Positions 23,614-36,424 are shown, numbered from the stretch's first letter. The stretch: DNA of 64,000 bases from Cervus elaphus (GCF_910594005.1 NC_057835.1:49128001-49192000); one strand, 5' to 3'. The notes: a model not told the origin generated them from the sequence alone. Made by a program: numbers and translations.

Positions 23614-24689
23614 ACAGGGCATCTGTAAAAGGCAGCAACTCTGGGAGGCAAGGAATACGTGTGTTACTTTGTAACCCTTGTTTCTAACTGGAGGCTTTTA
23701 GATTCCCCCCAACATTATCCTCAGAAGGACAAGGAAATGAATTCACTTGTATCTGTCCTCCAACTTTTCTTCTCTCATTCTGAGACTCCTAACTGCTTAT
23801 TTTCTGCTTCAACTCCATTGACACAAACTGCCCTTAAGTCCAGTCCTCTCCCTTCCTCACCTCAAGGGTTATGCTAAGACCCTGGGCCCTGGTCTTTCTA
23901 GCTTTGGCTCTTGATTTATAAAGCTCAGCTTTCAGTGTTCGAAGAAAACACCTCATCAAAACCCGAGACTCTGAAAATTAAAAGCACTTGTCTTTAGCCT
24001 ATCGTCCTACAATGAACAGCTTCAACAAATCTATATTTTAAAACTCAAAGCCAAGCAATGATTTACTTGATCAAGAGTAGTCTATCTTCCCCCTGAAATA
24101 TTGAATGTCTTAAGGGTGACAGGGAAATGAGCAATAATTAAGGGTTTAAAAGGAAAGACAATACATTGATTAAATATTTTCAAGATACTCTAACTGCAGT
24201 CATTTCTTTTTAGTAAATCTTTCCACATTCAACCTTTCCCCACAAAGTATCTTTGCCTTTATGTCTCTCCTGTTTCAAACAAAGTAGGAGCTAATGTTTG
24301 TCTAGATTCTGTTTTGATCCCCCTTCTCCACAGAGCTCAATCAGCAATAGCTGGCAGGGTTTTTGCAGGGAACAGAGAGATAAGCCTTGAAACGACCTTG
24401 AATTACTAGAGGGTGTTAAGCAGCTTTTTGGGGGGTAAAATCTAGAGAAAATGAAGGGTGCCACTCTGACCCCAATCCCATCACTTTCCAGCCTTAGTTA
24501 CTGTTTTGTCTCTGGCAACCGGAAGCCAAAAGGCAGCACTAACCCAAGTTATGGGTTGACTTTCCAGCCAGACTTTGGAATCTAGTTTCTTTCTCTGAAA
24601 CACAACTTATCCAAATCAGTGAACTAATGATGTGACTTGCAGCTGCCAGAATCATCCTTGCCTTTCCAAGAAAGGTTTTGGTTCTTTCA
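23614..24689. other. Single-copy-looking DNA
   Basis: No repeat or gene recognised. Confidence 0.45.
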
Positions 24690-24695
24690 AATATT

Positions 24696-24971
24696 CCAGT
24701 TCAGTTCAGTCACTCAGTTGTGTCTGACTCTTTGCGACCCCATGAATCACAGCACACCAGGCCTCCCTGTCCATCACCAACTCCCGGAGTTTACTCAAAC
24801 TCATGTCCATCGAGTCGGTGATGCCATCCAACCATCTCATCCTCTGTCGTCCCCTTCTCCTCCTGCCCGCAATCCCTCCCAGCATCAGGGTCTTTTCCAA
24901 TGAGTCAACTCTTCGCATGAGGTGGCCAAAGTATTGGAATTTCCGCTTTAGCATCGGTCCTTCCAATGAAC
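24696..24971 (-). mobile_element. BovB 3' end, short
   Basis: About 275 bp of BovB tail and 3' coding end in reverse (cagttcagttcagtcactc to ccttccaatgaac). Flanked by aatatt at 24690-24695 and 24972-24977. Confidence 0.92.
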
Positions 24972-24977
24972 AATATT

Positions 24978-25814
24978 TAGGTTTCAAGAAATCAGCTTTA
25001 AAGTTGTTTCCCCTGCTCATCCTTTTCTTCTTTCTCTTGGTTATTTCTGTATACTGTTCCTCACTAGGTGCATTCATTTTCTTAGAAAAATCCCATTATT
25101 GGCAATATCCAATTTCTAATATGGTAGAGTAAGCATGGAGTAGCAATGGCCAAGGGGTGGGCATGTAAAGAAAGCTTCAGGTAGCCTCCCAGGGTCTTAT
25201 CCCTCTAGTAGGGTATGAATGAAGTAACAGAGTTCCTTAGACTCTCAACGGGGCTACAGAATTGGAGAAAGGACTGATGGATAGGAAAATGTCTGAAGTC
25301 TTGAGAAGGAAGTTGAAGAAGGCAAGAATCTTTTGACAGAGGCTTTGGCTGAGAATGCCAGCAAGACATCACAAAGATTAGACTTGATCGGTCCTATCTG
25401 AATGGATGTCAGATCTTGATGCTTAGGGCTTGGTGGATCCAATTTTGGCAGAACAGATGAACAAGGAAAGAGGCCAGCTTCCCGAAAGTCATGCATAATA
25501 TGATGCCTCAGTAGCAAACTGGCAAGGGTTAGAAGCTAGAACATCATATAATATTCCACTCCACAGACTTACTTATCCTCAGATAGAAGGTGAGATGCAG
25601 CAGGGGAAACCTTAGAAAGAATGAATTCTTATGCAGGTGGTCTAAGATTTGAATGGGATAAACACTGAGAAAGGTATACTTTAATTGGATTTATAAAAAT
25701 CACTGAATAAGAATGGACTGGACTAGAATGTGATAAAATATATCTTTTGCTATAGACAGATGGGCAGTTTATAAAGTTGGTTTCACTAATCCAAAAAAGT
25801 TATCTTTTTTTCAA
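24978..25814. other. Unassigned DNA
   Basis: No repeat or gene recognised. Confidence 0.4.
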
Positions 25815-25990
25815 ATTTAATTTTTATACTCACCCACTGTACTTGTTTATTACTTTAATCAATCCTGTAAGGAAATTAGGCTCTGAGAGATCAAATAATT
25901 TGCTCAAGGTCATAGTTAGTAATTAGCAGAGCCAAGACTTTAATTTATCTGAAATCAAAGTTTGTGATTCTAACTACTGTGCCTATACCT
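25815..25990 (+). repeat. MIR SINE
   Basis: atcctgtaaggaaattaggc, aataatttgctcaaggtcat, agcagagccaagactttaat and a final gattctaactactgtgcc follow the MIR order. Confidence 0.75.
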
Positions 25991-27565
25991 TAGAGTTATA
26001 TGGCTATTATTTTTAGACCCTGTGTTGTTTTTCATCTATAGGAGGGTGTGGCCTGAAAAATAAGAGGTATTAACTGTAGCCTGTTGTAAATGTCCTTTAT
26101 TTGCCTTTGTTCTTAGTTCTTGTTTTTTCTTACCCTCTACTTCTTTAATCTCTCTGATTTTGTCCCCTTTATCATGCTAATCCTCTATTTTGTCCTTTTT
26201 TTTTTTTTTAACCACTCCACTGAGCCCCCACGGGTGATGATCAGTTCCTCTCAAAGCCTTCTATGCCTACAGCAAACTGTATGGCCCTCAGACCACATCA
26301 CATGGAGCCACCTGGCCTGGCATCTTCCCAAATCTCAAGCAGGAAGCAGGACATGAAGACCACACTGCTGCTGGATTTAGAAGCCTCCAAATGAAGTTGT
26401 GTCTGAGAGGTCCAGGAGGATTGAGTTTCAGATGAATGGAATAATCATCTTCTGGAGAAGTAAATTTACTTGGCAGGTTTCCACTAAAACGGATTTTTAA
26501 AAATGTCAGATGGAACTGAAACATTTAAGACATATGGTGCATTAACTAAATGTTTAAACATTTGCCTTTAGCTGCGTGAACATATCATTGATGAGATGAG
26601 CTCAGTGAGCTATGCTGAACATCTTTGACGGAATCACTGTCCAGTAGAGAGCTCTATTTCTTGAATCTATTTAATATAAACCATCCCCAGATGCTTACAA
26701 CAGATACCAAATATGTGTTATAATTTCACTGCTGAATGCAAATGCACATAAAAATGAAAGATCCAAAATGAGAAAATCTATCTGTAATCTCAGTCATTAC
26801 CTTTTATTTGAAATTGCTTCTCTATGAGAAGGGTGCAAAGAAGAGTACCATTAGGCATGAAGCAGTGAAAGTTCTGGGGTCCCATCATCCCATTCTACTG
26901 TCTTCCAAAAATCCCTTAATACTTTGCTGCAGAGTCAGCTTACATGCAGCAAGTGTGGGAGTGCACCCCCTCACCCCGTGTCCATAGCAGACATTGTTAA
27001 TCAATCACAACACTTAATTTTCCTGCTGAGCCTGCACTTGGCCTGAGGCTTTTTCTCCACCCAGCACTCCAGGCAACCACTATCGATTGATCCAAGTTGG
27101 CACTTAAAACAAAACTTATCTGCAATCTCCAGACACAGAGCAATGCTGGAGAGGAGTGTTTCTACATCTGATGTACCTAACAGATGTGATAATTGTGGGT
27201 CCTAGGCCATTGGATACTGTTGGGTCTCCTTGGGTTCTGGAAAAACCCACCAGGAATAGGACTAGCCTCTACTAATTGTATAAAGGGCCAGTATTCTGTC
27301 TTCTAGGCAGACTGATTCCACACATACCTATATCCTTTCCTTCTTCACACTCTGAGTTTCAGATCCTCAAGCTGAGAACTCTAAGCCCATTTGAAATAGA
27401 ATGAGTCAGGAACTACCAGAGAACCTGAAACGAAGGTAATCATTTAAATTCTGGATACCGCAGAGAACTTCCTAGAGTAAAGGTATATGTATGTTGATGG
27501 GCAGATGGAGTGGAACTTGTTTTTAAGATGTGATCTCATATGCGTTCACATTTCCTATGTTGGCT
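25991..27565. other. Single-copy-looking DNA
   Basis: A T-tract lies at 26195-26208. No recognised repeat or gene. Confidence 0.45.
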
Positions 27566-28830
27566 GTAAATAATAACAGCTACTATTTATTTATCTGTAA
27601 GGTATTAAGCACCAAGGGACATGCACTTTTTTTGTAAAAAATTAATTTACTTAATTTACTTATTTTAATTGGAAGAAAATTGCTTTAGACTGCTGTGATG
27701 GTTTTTGCCATACATCAGCATAAATTAGCCACTGGTATACATGTGTTCCCCCCGCAGTCCTGAATGCCACAGTCTACCTCCCTCCCAACCCCATCGCTCT
27801 GGGTTGTCCCAGAGCACCAGCTTTGGGTCCCCTGCTTCATTCATTGAACTTGCACTGGTCATCTGTTTTACATATGGTAATATACATGTTGCAGTGCTAT
27901 TTTCTCAAATCATCCCATCCTCACCTTCTCCAACTGAGTTCAAAAGTCTGTTCTTTATGTCTGTGTCTCCTTTGCTTCCCTGTATGTAGGATCATCAGTA
28001 CCATCTTTCTAAATTCCATATATATGTGTTAATATACAGTATTTGTCTTTCTCTGTGTGATTTATTTCACTCTGTATAATAGGCTCCAGGTTCATCCACC
28101 TCATTAGAACTGACTCAAATGACTCCTTTTTATAGTTGAGTAATATACCACAACTTCCTTATGCACTCATCTGCCGATGAACATCTAGGTTGCTTCCATG
28201 CCCTAGCTATTGTAAATAGTGCTTCAATGAACATTGGGGTACATGTGTCTCTTTCAGTTCCGGTTTCCTCAAGGTATATGCCAGCAGTGGGGTTGCTGGG
28301 TCATATGACAGTTCTTTCTTCAGTTTTTAAGGAATCTCCACACTGTTCTCCATAGTGGCTGTACCAGTTTGCATTCCCCCTAGCAGTGTAAGAGAGTTCG
28401 CTTTTCTCCGTACCCTCTCCAGCATTTATTGTTTGTAGACTTTTTGATGATGGCCATTCTGACCGGTGTGAGATGATACCTCATTGTGATTTTGATATGC
28501 ATTTCTCTAATAATGAGTGATGTTGAGCATCTTTTCATGTGTTTATTAGCCATCTGTCTTCTTTGAAGAAATGCCTATTTAGGTCTTTTCCCACTTTTTG
28601 ATTGGATTGTTTGTTTTTCTGGTATTGAGCTGTATGAGCTGCTTTTATATTTTGGAAATTAATCCTTTGTCAGTTGTTTAATTTGCTATTATTTTTCCCA
28701 TTCTGAGGGTTAGGACATGCACTTTCATTTAATCTTTATATTATCTCTCTGAATACAACATCCCCATTTTATCACTAATGAAACTGAGGCCTATGATGCT
28801 GGGGATCTTAATCTAAGATCAGACACACTG
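27566..28830 (+). repeat. MIR SINE split by an L1
   Basis: The left part (27566-27629, acagctactatttatttatc, attaagcaccaag) and right part (28713-28830, catttaatctttatattatc, ccccattttatcactaatg, actgaggcc) form one MIR. The split point is the duplicated 13-mer that flanks the L1 at 27630-28712. Confidence 0.8.
27630..28712 (-). mobile_element. Artiodactyl L1, 5'-truncated, 1.08 kb
   Basis: Reverse-strand L1 from tail to the segment ttgctattatttttcccatt; all landmark blocks are present in order (ctgctttattcattgaacttg region, gttcatccacctcattagaac, ccatagtggctgtaccag, ctctccagcatttattgtttg). Perfect 13-bp target duplication ggacatgcacttt at 27617-27629 and 28713-28725. Confidence 0.94.
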
Positions 28831-28937
28831 TATATGTCTGTGTCGGACACAGTCTTCATGGAAACAGATGGCTAATTCTAAAAGATAATTGAAGACAGTT
28901 TAATGAAAGAACTTTTTACAGAGATGAGGATAGGATT

Positions 28938-29923
28938 CCTGAGAAATCTGTGTGCAGGTCAAGAAGCAACAGTTAGAACCAGTCATGGGACAACAGACTG
29001 GTTCCAAACTGGAAAAGGAGTACTTCAAGGTTGTATATTGTCACCCTGCTTATTTAACTTATATGCAGAGTACATCATGACAAATGCTGGACTGGAGGAA
29101 GCACAAACTGGACTTAAGATTGTCAGGAGAAGTATCAATAACCCCAGATACACAGATGACACCACCCTGTGGCAGAAAGCAGAGAGGAACTAAAGAGCCT
29201 CTTCATGAAAGTGAAAGAGGAGAGTGAAAAACCTGGCTTAAAACTCAATATTCAGAAAACTAAGATCATGGTATCCGGTCCCATCACTTCATGGCAAATA
29301 GATGGGGAAACAATGGAAACAGTGAGAGACTTTATTTTCCTGGGCTCCAAAATCACTGAAGATGGTGACTGCAGCCATGAAATTAAAAGATGCTTGCTCC
29401 TTGGAAGAAAAGCTATAACCAACCTAGATAGCATACTAAAAAGCAGAGACATTACTTTTGGACAACAGTCTGTCTCGTCAAAGCTATGGTTTTTCCAGTA
29501 ATCATGTATGGAGGTGAGAGTTGGACTATAAAGAAAACTGAGTGCCAAAGATTGATGCTTTTGAACTGTGGTGCTGGAGAAGACTCTTGAGAGTCCCTTG
29601 GACTGCAAGGAGATTCAACCAGTCAATCCTAAAGGAAATCAGTCCTGAATATTCATTGAAAAGACTGATGTTTAAGCTGAAACTCCAATACTTTGGCCAC
29701 CAGATGTGAAGAACTGACTCATTTGAAAAGACCCTGATGCTGGAAAAGATTGAAGGCAAGAGGAAAAGGGGATGACAGAGGATGAGATGGTTGGATGGCA
29801 TCACCAACTCGATGGATATTAGTCTGAGTAAATTCCGGGAGTTGGTGATGGACAGGGAATCCTGGCATGCTGCAGTCCATGGGATCTCAGAGAGTCAGAC
29901 ATACTGAGCAAGTGAACTGAATT
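28938..29923 (+). mobile_element. BovB LINE, 5'-truncated in RT
   Basis: Begins at the RT segment LRNLCAGQEATVRT and runs to the BovB tail. Target duplication ggataggatt at 28928-28937 and 29924-29933. Carries frameshifts near 29180 and 29470, and the catalytic motif at 29149-29160 reads YTDD rather than YADD, so it is inactive. Confidence 0.94.
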
Positions 29924-29933
29924 GGATAGGATT

Positions 29934-30639
29934 GAGGGAACCGATGCAGAATGATTCCAAAGCCTCCAAAGATTGGCAATGATTGAATCCTTTTTACCAC
30001 TCTAGACATCATGTTGCTGAAACAGCAAAAACTTGTGTGAGAGATCCCTGAATATGAGCTGGTGACTTAAGGGGAGTAAGTTCCTTACTGCCCAAACCAA
30101 CCATGTCTTGGCTGGCTGCAAATGATATGGGAGAGGACAGAACCTGTGTCTCCAGATTGGTCAGATCTAACTAGAGCTAGAGCTGAAGGAACTCAGACCT
30201 CCACAGAATCAGCACAAAGCAGAATGAGGATCTGAGGGGCAATGAGAAAGATGAGCTGACTTGTGGACCAGCAGTGAAACACAGTATTACTCTGAGCCCA
30301 TTCTCATAACTGCTACTGTATATTTCACCCCTACCCTGAGGTTTAGGAGGTCTCGATCTAGAGGTTTCAGCCAGTGCTTGCTGTCACTCCAGAGAAGAGA
30401 GAAAGAAAACTTAACCACCCTGAGCAAACCATGGTAGTGCACCCTGTCCTTGGCACATAACAAGTGTTCCATGAGTGCTACCTATGATTATTTCTTCCTC
30501 TTCCTTTTTCCTCCTTTTGTCTAATTCCCTCATTTTGTGCCTTAATTACTTGACCAGAGAGTTGGTACTCAGTGCACAGGAAACTGATTTATAATTTCCA
30601 ATGCTTTGCTTACAGTGTTTAATCTATAATGAGATGTGA
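29934..30639. other. Unassigned DNA with an MIR scrap
   Basis: Mostly unrecognised. The piece at 30430-30495 (tccttggcacataacaagtg) looks like the end of a reverse MIR/L2. Confidence 0.4.
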
Positions 30640-30848
30640 GTGTGTTAGTGTTAGTCACTCAGTCGTGTCCAACTCTTTGCGACCCCATGGACTGTAGCCT
30701 GCCAAGCTCCTCTGTCCGTGGGATTTCCCAGGCAAGAATACTGGAGTGGGTTGCCATTCCATTCTCCAGGGGATCTTCCTGACCCTGGGATTGAACCTGG
30801 GTCTCCTGCATTGCAGGCAGATTCTTTACAGTCTGAGCCACCAGGGAA
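30640..30848 (-). mobile_element. Bov-tA SINE
   Basis: Full reverse Bov-tA, tail gttagtcactcagtcgtgtc to head gtctgagccaccagggaat. It probably sits in a MIR, since aggtgggtatttattcccaa follows directly. Confidence 0.93.
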
Positions 30849-30905
30849 TATGAGGTGGGTATTTATTCCCAATTTCTAGAAGAGGAAATTCAACTTCACT
30901 GATGT
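30849..30905 (+). repeat. MIR fragment
   Basis: gaggtgggtatttattccc then ctagaagaggaaattcaac matches the MIR core interval. Short. Confidence 0.5.
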
Positions 30906-31151
30906 GATAGCCAGTATTCTTCTTCAATGTGAAGTTTCCTGTAGAAAGTCAGCAGTAGCATACTCTCACAGGATGAAAAATGAAAGAAGATGACTGTTGA
31001 AAAAACAAAAACAAAATGTTAGCTATTTTAATAATTGTTAAATTTACCCAAGATTTATCAAGGCATAGATAACTTAAACTAAATCACAGGAGGTTCTGGG
31101 ACTATCACCCATTCATACCTCTCTGTCTCTCTTTCTCAGTCTTTCCTCCTA

Positions 31152-31340
31152 CTGCTAAGTCACTTCAGTCATGTCCAACTCTTTGTGACCCTGTGGACTG
31201 TAACCTGCCAGGCTCCTCTGTCCATGGGATTCTCTAGGCAAAAATACTATAGTGGGTTGCCATGCCCTCCTCCTGGGGATCTTCCCAACCCAGGAATGGA
31301 ACCTGTATCTCATGTCTCCTGCATTGGCAGGCGGGTTCTT
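31152..31340 (-). mobile_element. Bov-tA SINE, head truncated
   Basis: Reverse Bov-tA whose tRNA-like head stops at gcaggcgggttctt; the last ~30 bp of the head are missing and a T-rich tract follows. Confidence 0.9.
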
Positions 31341-31773
31341 AATTTTTTTATTTTTTTTCTGAGTTAACAGATTTATTTGCAAATCACAGAAGCACATTTT
31401 TAAAGGAAGAGAAATTACAAGATTGTATCAGTATTTAACAACAACAACAAAAAGTCTGGAAGGCATCAAATAATACATGAAATAAAAGAGTTGGCATATT
31501 TGAGGAAAAAATTCTCATAAGCAGTTAAAAATCTTTCTGGTTAGAAAGGAATGTCTGGAATCTGCATGTCATATTTTTTTTCACTCCTTTCATTTTAGGT
31601 CTAAATCCTAGCATAGGATGGGAAAAGACTGCAAAAAAGAGCACTCTATATATATCCTCATAGAGTTTATAGTTTTAAATTCCAAAAGGTTCAGATTGCA
31701 GTTTCATCAAATTTCTTGTTCTCTATAGACATGAAACATCACTATTTGGAAAACAAATTTTTGATTATCACCA
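31341..31773. other. Unassigned AT-rich DNA
   Basis: T-rich tract at 31341-31360, then no recognised repeat. Confidence 0.4.
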
Positions 31774-31791
31774 AAAGTGAAAGAGACCTGG

Positions 31792-31946
31792 GACTTTCTT
31801 GGTGGTTCAGTGGATGACTCTGCTCTCCCAATGCAGGGGCCCTGGGTTTGATCCCTGGTCAGGGAACTAGATCCCATATGCTGCAACTAAAGATCCCACA
31901 TGCCACAACTAAGACTTGGCAGAGCCAAATAAATATACATTTTTTT
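31792..31946 (+). mobile_element. CHR-type tRNA SINE
   Basis: ggactttcttggtggttcag head, B-box ggtttgatccctgg, then catgccacaactaagacttg and the gccaaataaat tail. Perfect 18-bp target duplication aaagtgaaagagacctgg at 31774-31791 and 31947-31964; the last bases of the left copy may belong to the element. CHR SINEs are shared by ruminants, whales and hippos. Confidence 0.93.
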
Positions 31947-31964
31947 AAAGTGAAAGAGACCTGG

Positions 31965-32269
31965 TAAACATATATTAAAAATACCCAGAATAAGGAAAGC
32001 CCAAGCCAACTATAAGAATCTCTCTTCTGATCATTCTTTCTCTTTTCTACTAGGGATAAAATATTTACACCCATTACTCACTATTGGGAAAATCAGGACA
32101 TATATAAAAAAAGAAAATTTGACAGACGGGTTCTTTAGCACTAGCGCCACCTCTACCATTTTTACCTTAATCCCATCACCTTCCATCTACCCACCACCTT
32201 TTCTCATGCTTCCCCCCTGTCCTTCTTCTTCTTTTACTTCTGCTCCTGCCCTTTCACTAGTGTTGATGA
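31965..32269. other. Unassigned DNA
   Basis: Pyrimidine-rich around 32160-32250. No gene or repeat recognised. Confidence 0.4.
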
Positions 32270-32465
32270 GCTACATCTTAGGGGTGATGCTTGCAAGCTC
32301 TGAATTCAAACTGTCTAGATTCAAGTCCTACTTCTGTCATTGTTAAGAATGTGATCTTGTGTAAGTTATTTCATCTCTTTGAGTCTCAGTTTCCTTATAT
32401 GTAAAATAGGATAATAAAAGTATTCATAATGTAAAAATTAATAATGAATATTAAGGACTTAGCAT
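32270..32465 (-). repeat. MIR SINE
   Basis: Reverse MIR: agattcaagtcctacttctg, tgatcttgtgtaagttattt, gagtctcagtttccttatat, gtaaaataggataataaaag. Confidence 0.85.
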
Positions 32466-35279
32466 CATAATTATTATTTCTCTCTCTTCCTTTGTCCAAC
32501 ACTCCTTTCCACATTTTTCCCAAAGTTGTAGTCTTCAGTGTCAAATGTTTGCTGACTTGTAAATTCATAAAAAGGCCAAAGACTGGTGAATTTTATGACT
32601 CATTGTAGAAGAAAAGTGCAATGAGAGAGTTAGTAGCATTGGAAATGTGGTAAGGAATGCTTACAAATGAGAAGTTGCTTGTTCATATGTGTTTTGAAAA
32701 TGTGTTTTTGTGGTTTGAGAGACTTCTTGAAGGCAGTGTCCCTGTTGCATTCAGTTGAAAGATGGCAGCAGCTGCAACCTCCAGGAATGGCAGGTATTAC
32801 TGGAGAGGCATCCTTTCAGATGGAAGCTGCAAAGACCCATGGGTTGACAGAAGAGTTGCATAATTGCTCAGTATTTAACTCTCCCTGGAATGGCTTAAAG
32901 AGGGAGCTATGTGCGAAGTGAACTTGTGGATAAATAACTCTGGCACGGAGCTCTGCACCATCTGCAGACGTTGCAGAAATGAGCAGGGGAAGCCAACGAG
33001 CTGTGAGTGACAGAGATTAATCTTCAAAGTCACAAAGGCATGTAGTTCTCTCTGGAATTCAGGCAACACTGGAGAGCGTCACAGCCCCAGAACATTTCTT
33101 TGAGGCAATGAAGACATTTATCAGCCATAACTCTCAGGTGACTGCGTGTCCTGGAATCCTTGATACCATAGAATCAAAAGAACCCAGAAGAAAGACACTT
33201 CCTCTTAAAAGTAGGAGAAGTAGGAAAATGATTATGTTCAATTCTTCACTTAAAACGACTCACCATGGTGCCTTAGAGGAAGTTGACCTACCACATCCAA
33301 AGGGCTGGGAAGGACAGAGAGGTCACCACACCCTACAGGCTGCTCTTCTTTCCAGTTGGCATATGGATTCCCCATTTGGGATGTTTGGGAATTATACTTT
33401 TTGGAATATTCACTTATTGATCAAAATGTGTTTTTAGAAAACACATTTATAATTATAAAATAGTTCTGTTGAAAAACACTTTCAAAAATAAAATTCTAAA
33501 AATAAGAATAGCACATATCCATTTACATTTAACAAAATAAAAATTTTTATTATGTTGATTATATGAAACATTAAAAATGATATACACAGAGTAACTGTGC
33601 TTGACATACTTCCCATACACTAATCAATTTCTTGGTATTAACTGCTTCTAATACCATTTTTCTGGCGTTCTCAAAAATGTGTTTTTTTTCCAACTTAGTC
33701 TCATTGAAAAATTTTTTTCATAAAATTGCCTGTGGTCTTTTTTAAAATATAGTTTATAGCTAATAAAGTGTAAATTATTGGCATATTAATCAACTCATCT
33801 GTGGCCCATAATATTTTTAGTTGAGAAAATATTCTCTTCAGATATAGAAGTACATAGTAAGCTAGGAGAAAATACTGCTAATGAAGCATATTCTCAATTC
33901 TGTTTTTAAAATAAAAATGTGTAAGTATGTCAGCCTAAATATTTTCATGAATACTCCTTTTTGCCTCCATTCAGAATATTTCTCTGAAAGATATTTTAAT
34001 CAAAGTATTTCAGTGGTGCTTTTGAATGCTTCCCTGAACTCAGATGCTGAAAAATCATGGGCATTGTTACTTTCACTCCATTCCAGTTTGGAATATATAT
34101 TTATCCAGAAAAATAGGAGCTACATCAAGAGTCTCACTATAAGTTGAAAAATTGTACATTTTTCAACTGTACAAATTACATTATAGAATTTTAAATTTAA
34201 ATATTTTACACAGCAAGAGGATTCATCCTTTTATTTGTTCACTTCTTTCTATTCATAGAAAATTCTGTGATATTTTAAAGATAACTTTAGTGATGTTTCA
34301 CTAAGTCATGACTTTCTGGAAAACCTACACCAAGTAGCTGTTAGGTTTTGAAATCATTGCTGGTTTTTTCTCAGCAGATTAGCACTTCACAGTTTCACAC
34401 GGTCACAGATATCATTATGGCTCCCAAGTTAGACAAATGCTAGCAAACATTCTGTGCAAGTAATGTGTCCATCAACTTTCTTAAGTTTAGTACTTAAATT
34501 TTCATTAAACATGGGATTGCTTTCCCCTAGAATTCACTGCTGCTAAAGAGTTATTCAAATATTTTTAAAAGTTACCAAATAATAACATAACTAAAAAGTT
34601 ATAGATTTAGAGCATATGATAAATAATAAAACCCCTGTAGCATGAATTATTCTCTACATACTCTATGGAAGGACTCTCAGTCTCTATTTCCCATACGTTT
34701 TACATTCACCTAACCCACAGTTTCTCAGGCTTCCCCTGCCCCTGTGCCCTTGTTCTCTGGTGGCTTCATGCATTTTGCTTGTAGCGCTGGCCATGGCACC
34801 ATTTGCCTGTGTGCTCATTGACTTGGAAGGGGCGGTAGTGTTAAACACTTCTGTCACTAACACCACCAAAGACTGAAGGAGCTTGCTTCCCAAGCCCTAG
34901 TGTAGAAGATCACTTTATTTCCTTCCAAGAAAGGTATTATTATACTGCATCTAGAAGGAAATAAGAAAGAAAGGTCATCTCTGGTTGGTTTCCAAATACA
35001 ACCAGCTATTAAGTTGAGAACCCTCTTTATGACATGTGCAGTTCACATATGGACTAGCTGAAGCCATGGCAGAAGCTAAATGTTAAAGTGAAAAGCCTAG
35101 AAAATTCAGAATGTTTTAATGTAATTATTAACAATAATACTTTTATAAACACGAAAAACCTGAAACACATGCTTAAACAGATGGAGTGCCAGGACATTAG
35201 ACATAATTATAGTTTGAGGCAAACCTGGATATTTGCGTCCCCTACTTGGCATTTAAGAGGCCAATCTTCAGACCATTCT
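32466..35279. other. Long single-copy stretch
   Basis: About 2.8 kb, AT-rich in 33430-34680, with no recognised repeat. A plus-strand frame at 33108-33437 (109 codons) and a minus frame at 34684-34893 have no recognisable domains. It is the longest unexplained stretch in the window. Confidence 0.45.
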
Positions 35280-35474
35280 GGACCAAATTCTGGCTGTATC
35301 AATTAATAGCTGCATGCCTATAAGCAGATATCTACCCTCAACCTTCTCATTAGCAACTTGAGAACTAAACTTCCTGCCTCGCTGGGCTGTTGTAAGAATG
35401 CGTGGAAGGTGTCCAGAGCAGGGACCAGGCGCACAGGGCACTGCTCACTGCTTGAAGCAGAGCTGTCGTCACCG
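35280..35474 (-). repeat. MIR SINE
   Basis: Reverse MIR: accttctcattagcaactt, cctgcctcgctgggctgttg, agagcagggaccaggcgcac in the expected order. Confidence 0.65.
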
Positions 35475-35484
35475 TGCTCCTCTT

Positions 35485-35703
35485 GTGCTGTGCTGTGCTG
35501 AGTCGTTTCAGCCATGTCCGACTCTTTGCGACCCTGTGGGCTGTAGTTTGCCAGGCTCCTCTACCCACTAGGATTCACCAGTCAAGAAGACTGGGGTGAG
35601 TTTCTGTGCCCTCCTCCAGGGGATCTTCCTGACCCAGGGAGCAAACCCCGTCTCTTATGTCTCCTGCATTGGCAGGTGGGTTCTTTACCACCTGGGAAAC
35701 CCA
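35485..35703 (-). mobile_element. Bov-tA SINE
   Basis: Full reverse Bov-tA with a diverged body (ctacccactaggattcacca). Perfect 10-bp duplication tgctcctctt at 35475-35484 and 35704-35713. The left edge shows a tgctgtgctgtgctg mini-repeat. Confidence 0.93.
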
Positions 35704-35914
35704 TGCTCCTCTTACCAATGACTTATTGGGTACAGATGTCATGGGACAATTGTTATCCAGCTTGATTTTTCCCGTGAAATCTGAAGCAGGATCAGAAAGA
35801 ATCAGGAAGAACAGAAACAGGAAGAAAAGAAGGTGGTCGAGTGATATAACAGCCCTGCAGTATTGATAAGGTGGTTTAGATTTGTGTTGTTATTCCTGCA
35901 AAATAAGAGGAGAA

Positions 35915-36143
35915 CCAGTTTATCAAGCCCACTCTAAGCCCAGCCCTTGAGTAAATATTTACTCCTTTTTATAATGGGACTCTATCATTGTCACTGGCGT
36001 GCTGCAGTCCATGGATTCACAAAGAGTTAGCCATAACTTAGTGACTGAACAACAAATCAGTGTCACTGGTGCTTTCTCTGTAACTGCCATATGGGGCACT
36101 GTGATTATGTCCATTTTACAGATGCAGAAACTGAGGCTTCAAG
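35915..36143 (+). repeat. MIR SINE split by a BovB scrap
   Basis: Left part ccttgagtaaatatttactc; right part tccattttacagatgcagaa and actgaggcttcaagag. Interrupted at 35998-36060. Confidence 0.6.
35998..36060 (+). mobile_element. 63-bp 5'-truncated BovB/Bov-A 3' end
   Basis: cgtgctgcagtccatggatt through gtgactgaacaacaaatcag is just the 3' terminus. The 9-bp duplication tgtcactgg at 35989-35997 and 36061-36069 marks it as a genuine small retro-insertion. Confidence 0.82.
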
Positions 36144-36157
36144 AGTTTAGAGAACAA

Positions 36158-36389
36158 AGGACTTCCCTGGTGGTCCAGTGGTTAAGAATTTGCCTTCCAG
36201 TGCAGGATATGCTGGTTCGATCCCTGGTTGAGAAATAGGATCCTACCTGCTGAGGAGAAGCTGAGTCTGCCCACAATATCTACTGAGCCCGTGTGCCACA
36301 GCTAGAGAGAGGCCCGTGCATCGCGAGGAAGATCCCCCATGCTGCAACTAAGATACAACACAGCCAAAAGTAAATAGGCATTAAAAAAC
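36158..36389 (+). mobile_element. CHR-type tRNA SINE, long form
   Basis: Head acttccctggtggtccagtg, B-box ggttcgatccctgg, then ctgagcccgtgtgccacagc and ccatgctgcaactaag, with tail agccaaaagtaaataggc. Perfect 14-bp target duplication agtttagagaacaa at 36144-36157 and 36390-36403. It inserted at the right edge of the MIR. Confidence 0.94.
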
Positions 36390-36424
36390 AGTTTAGAGAA
36401 CAAGAGCTAACACAGAATGTGAAA

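Noticed and set aside
34684..34893. 69-codon minus-strand frame
   Set aside because: No domain, no repeat match and no splice context; short enough to be chance.
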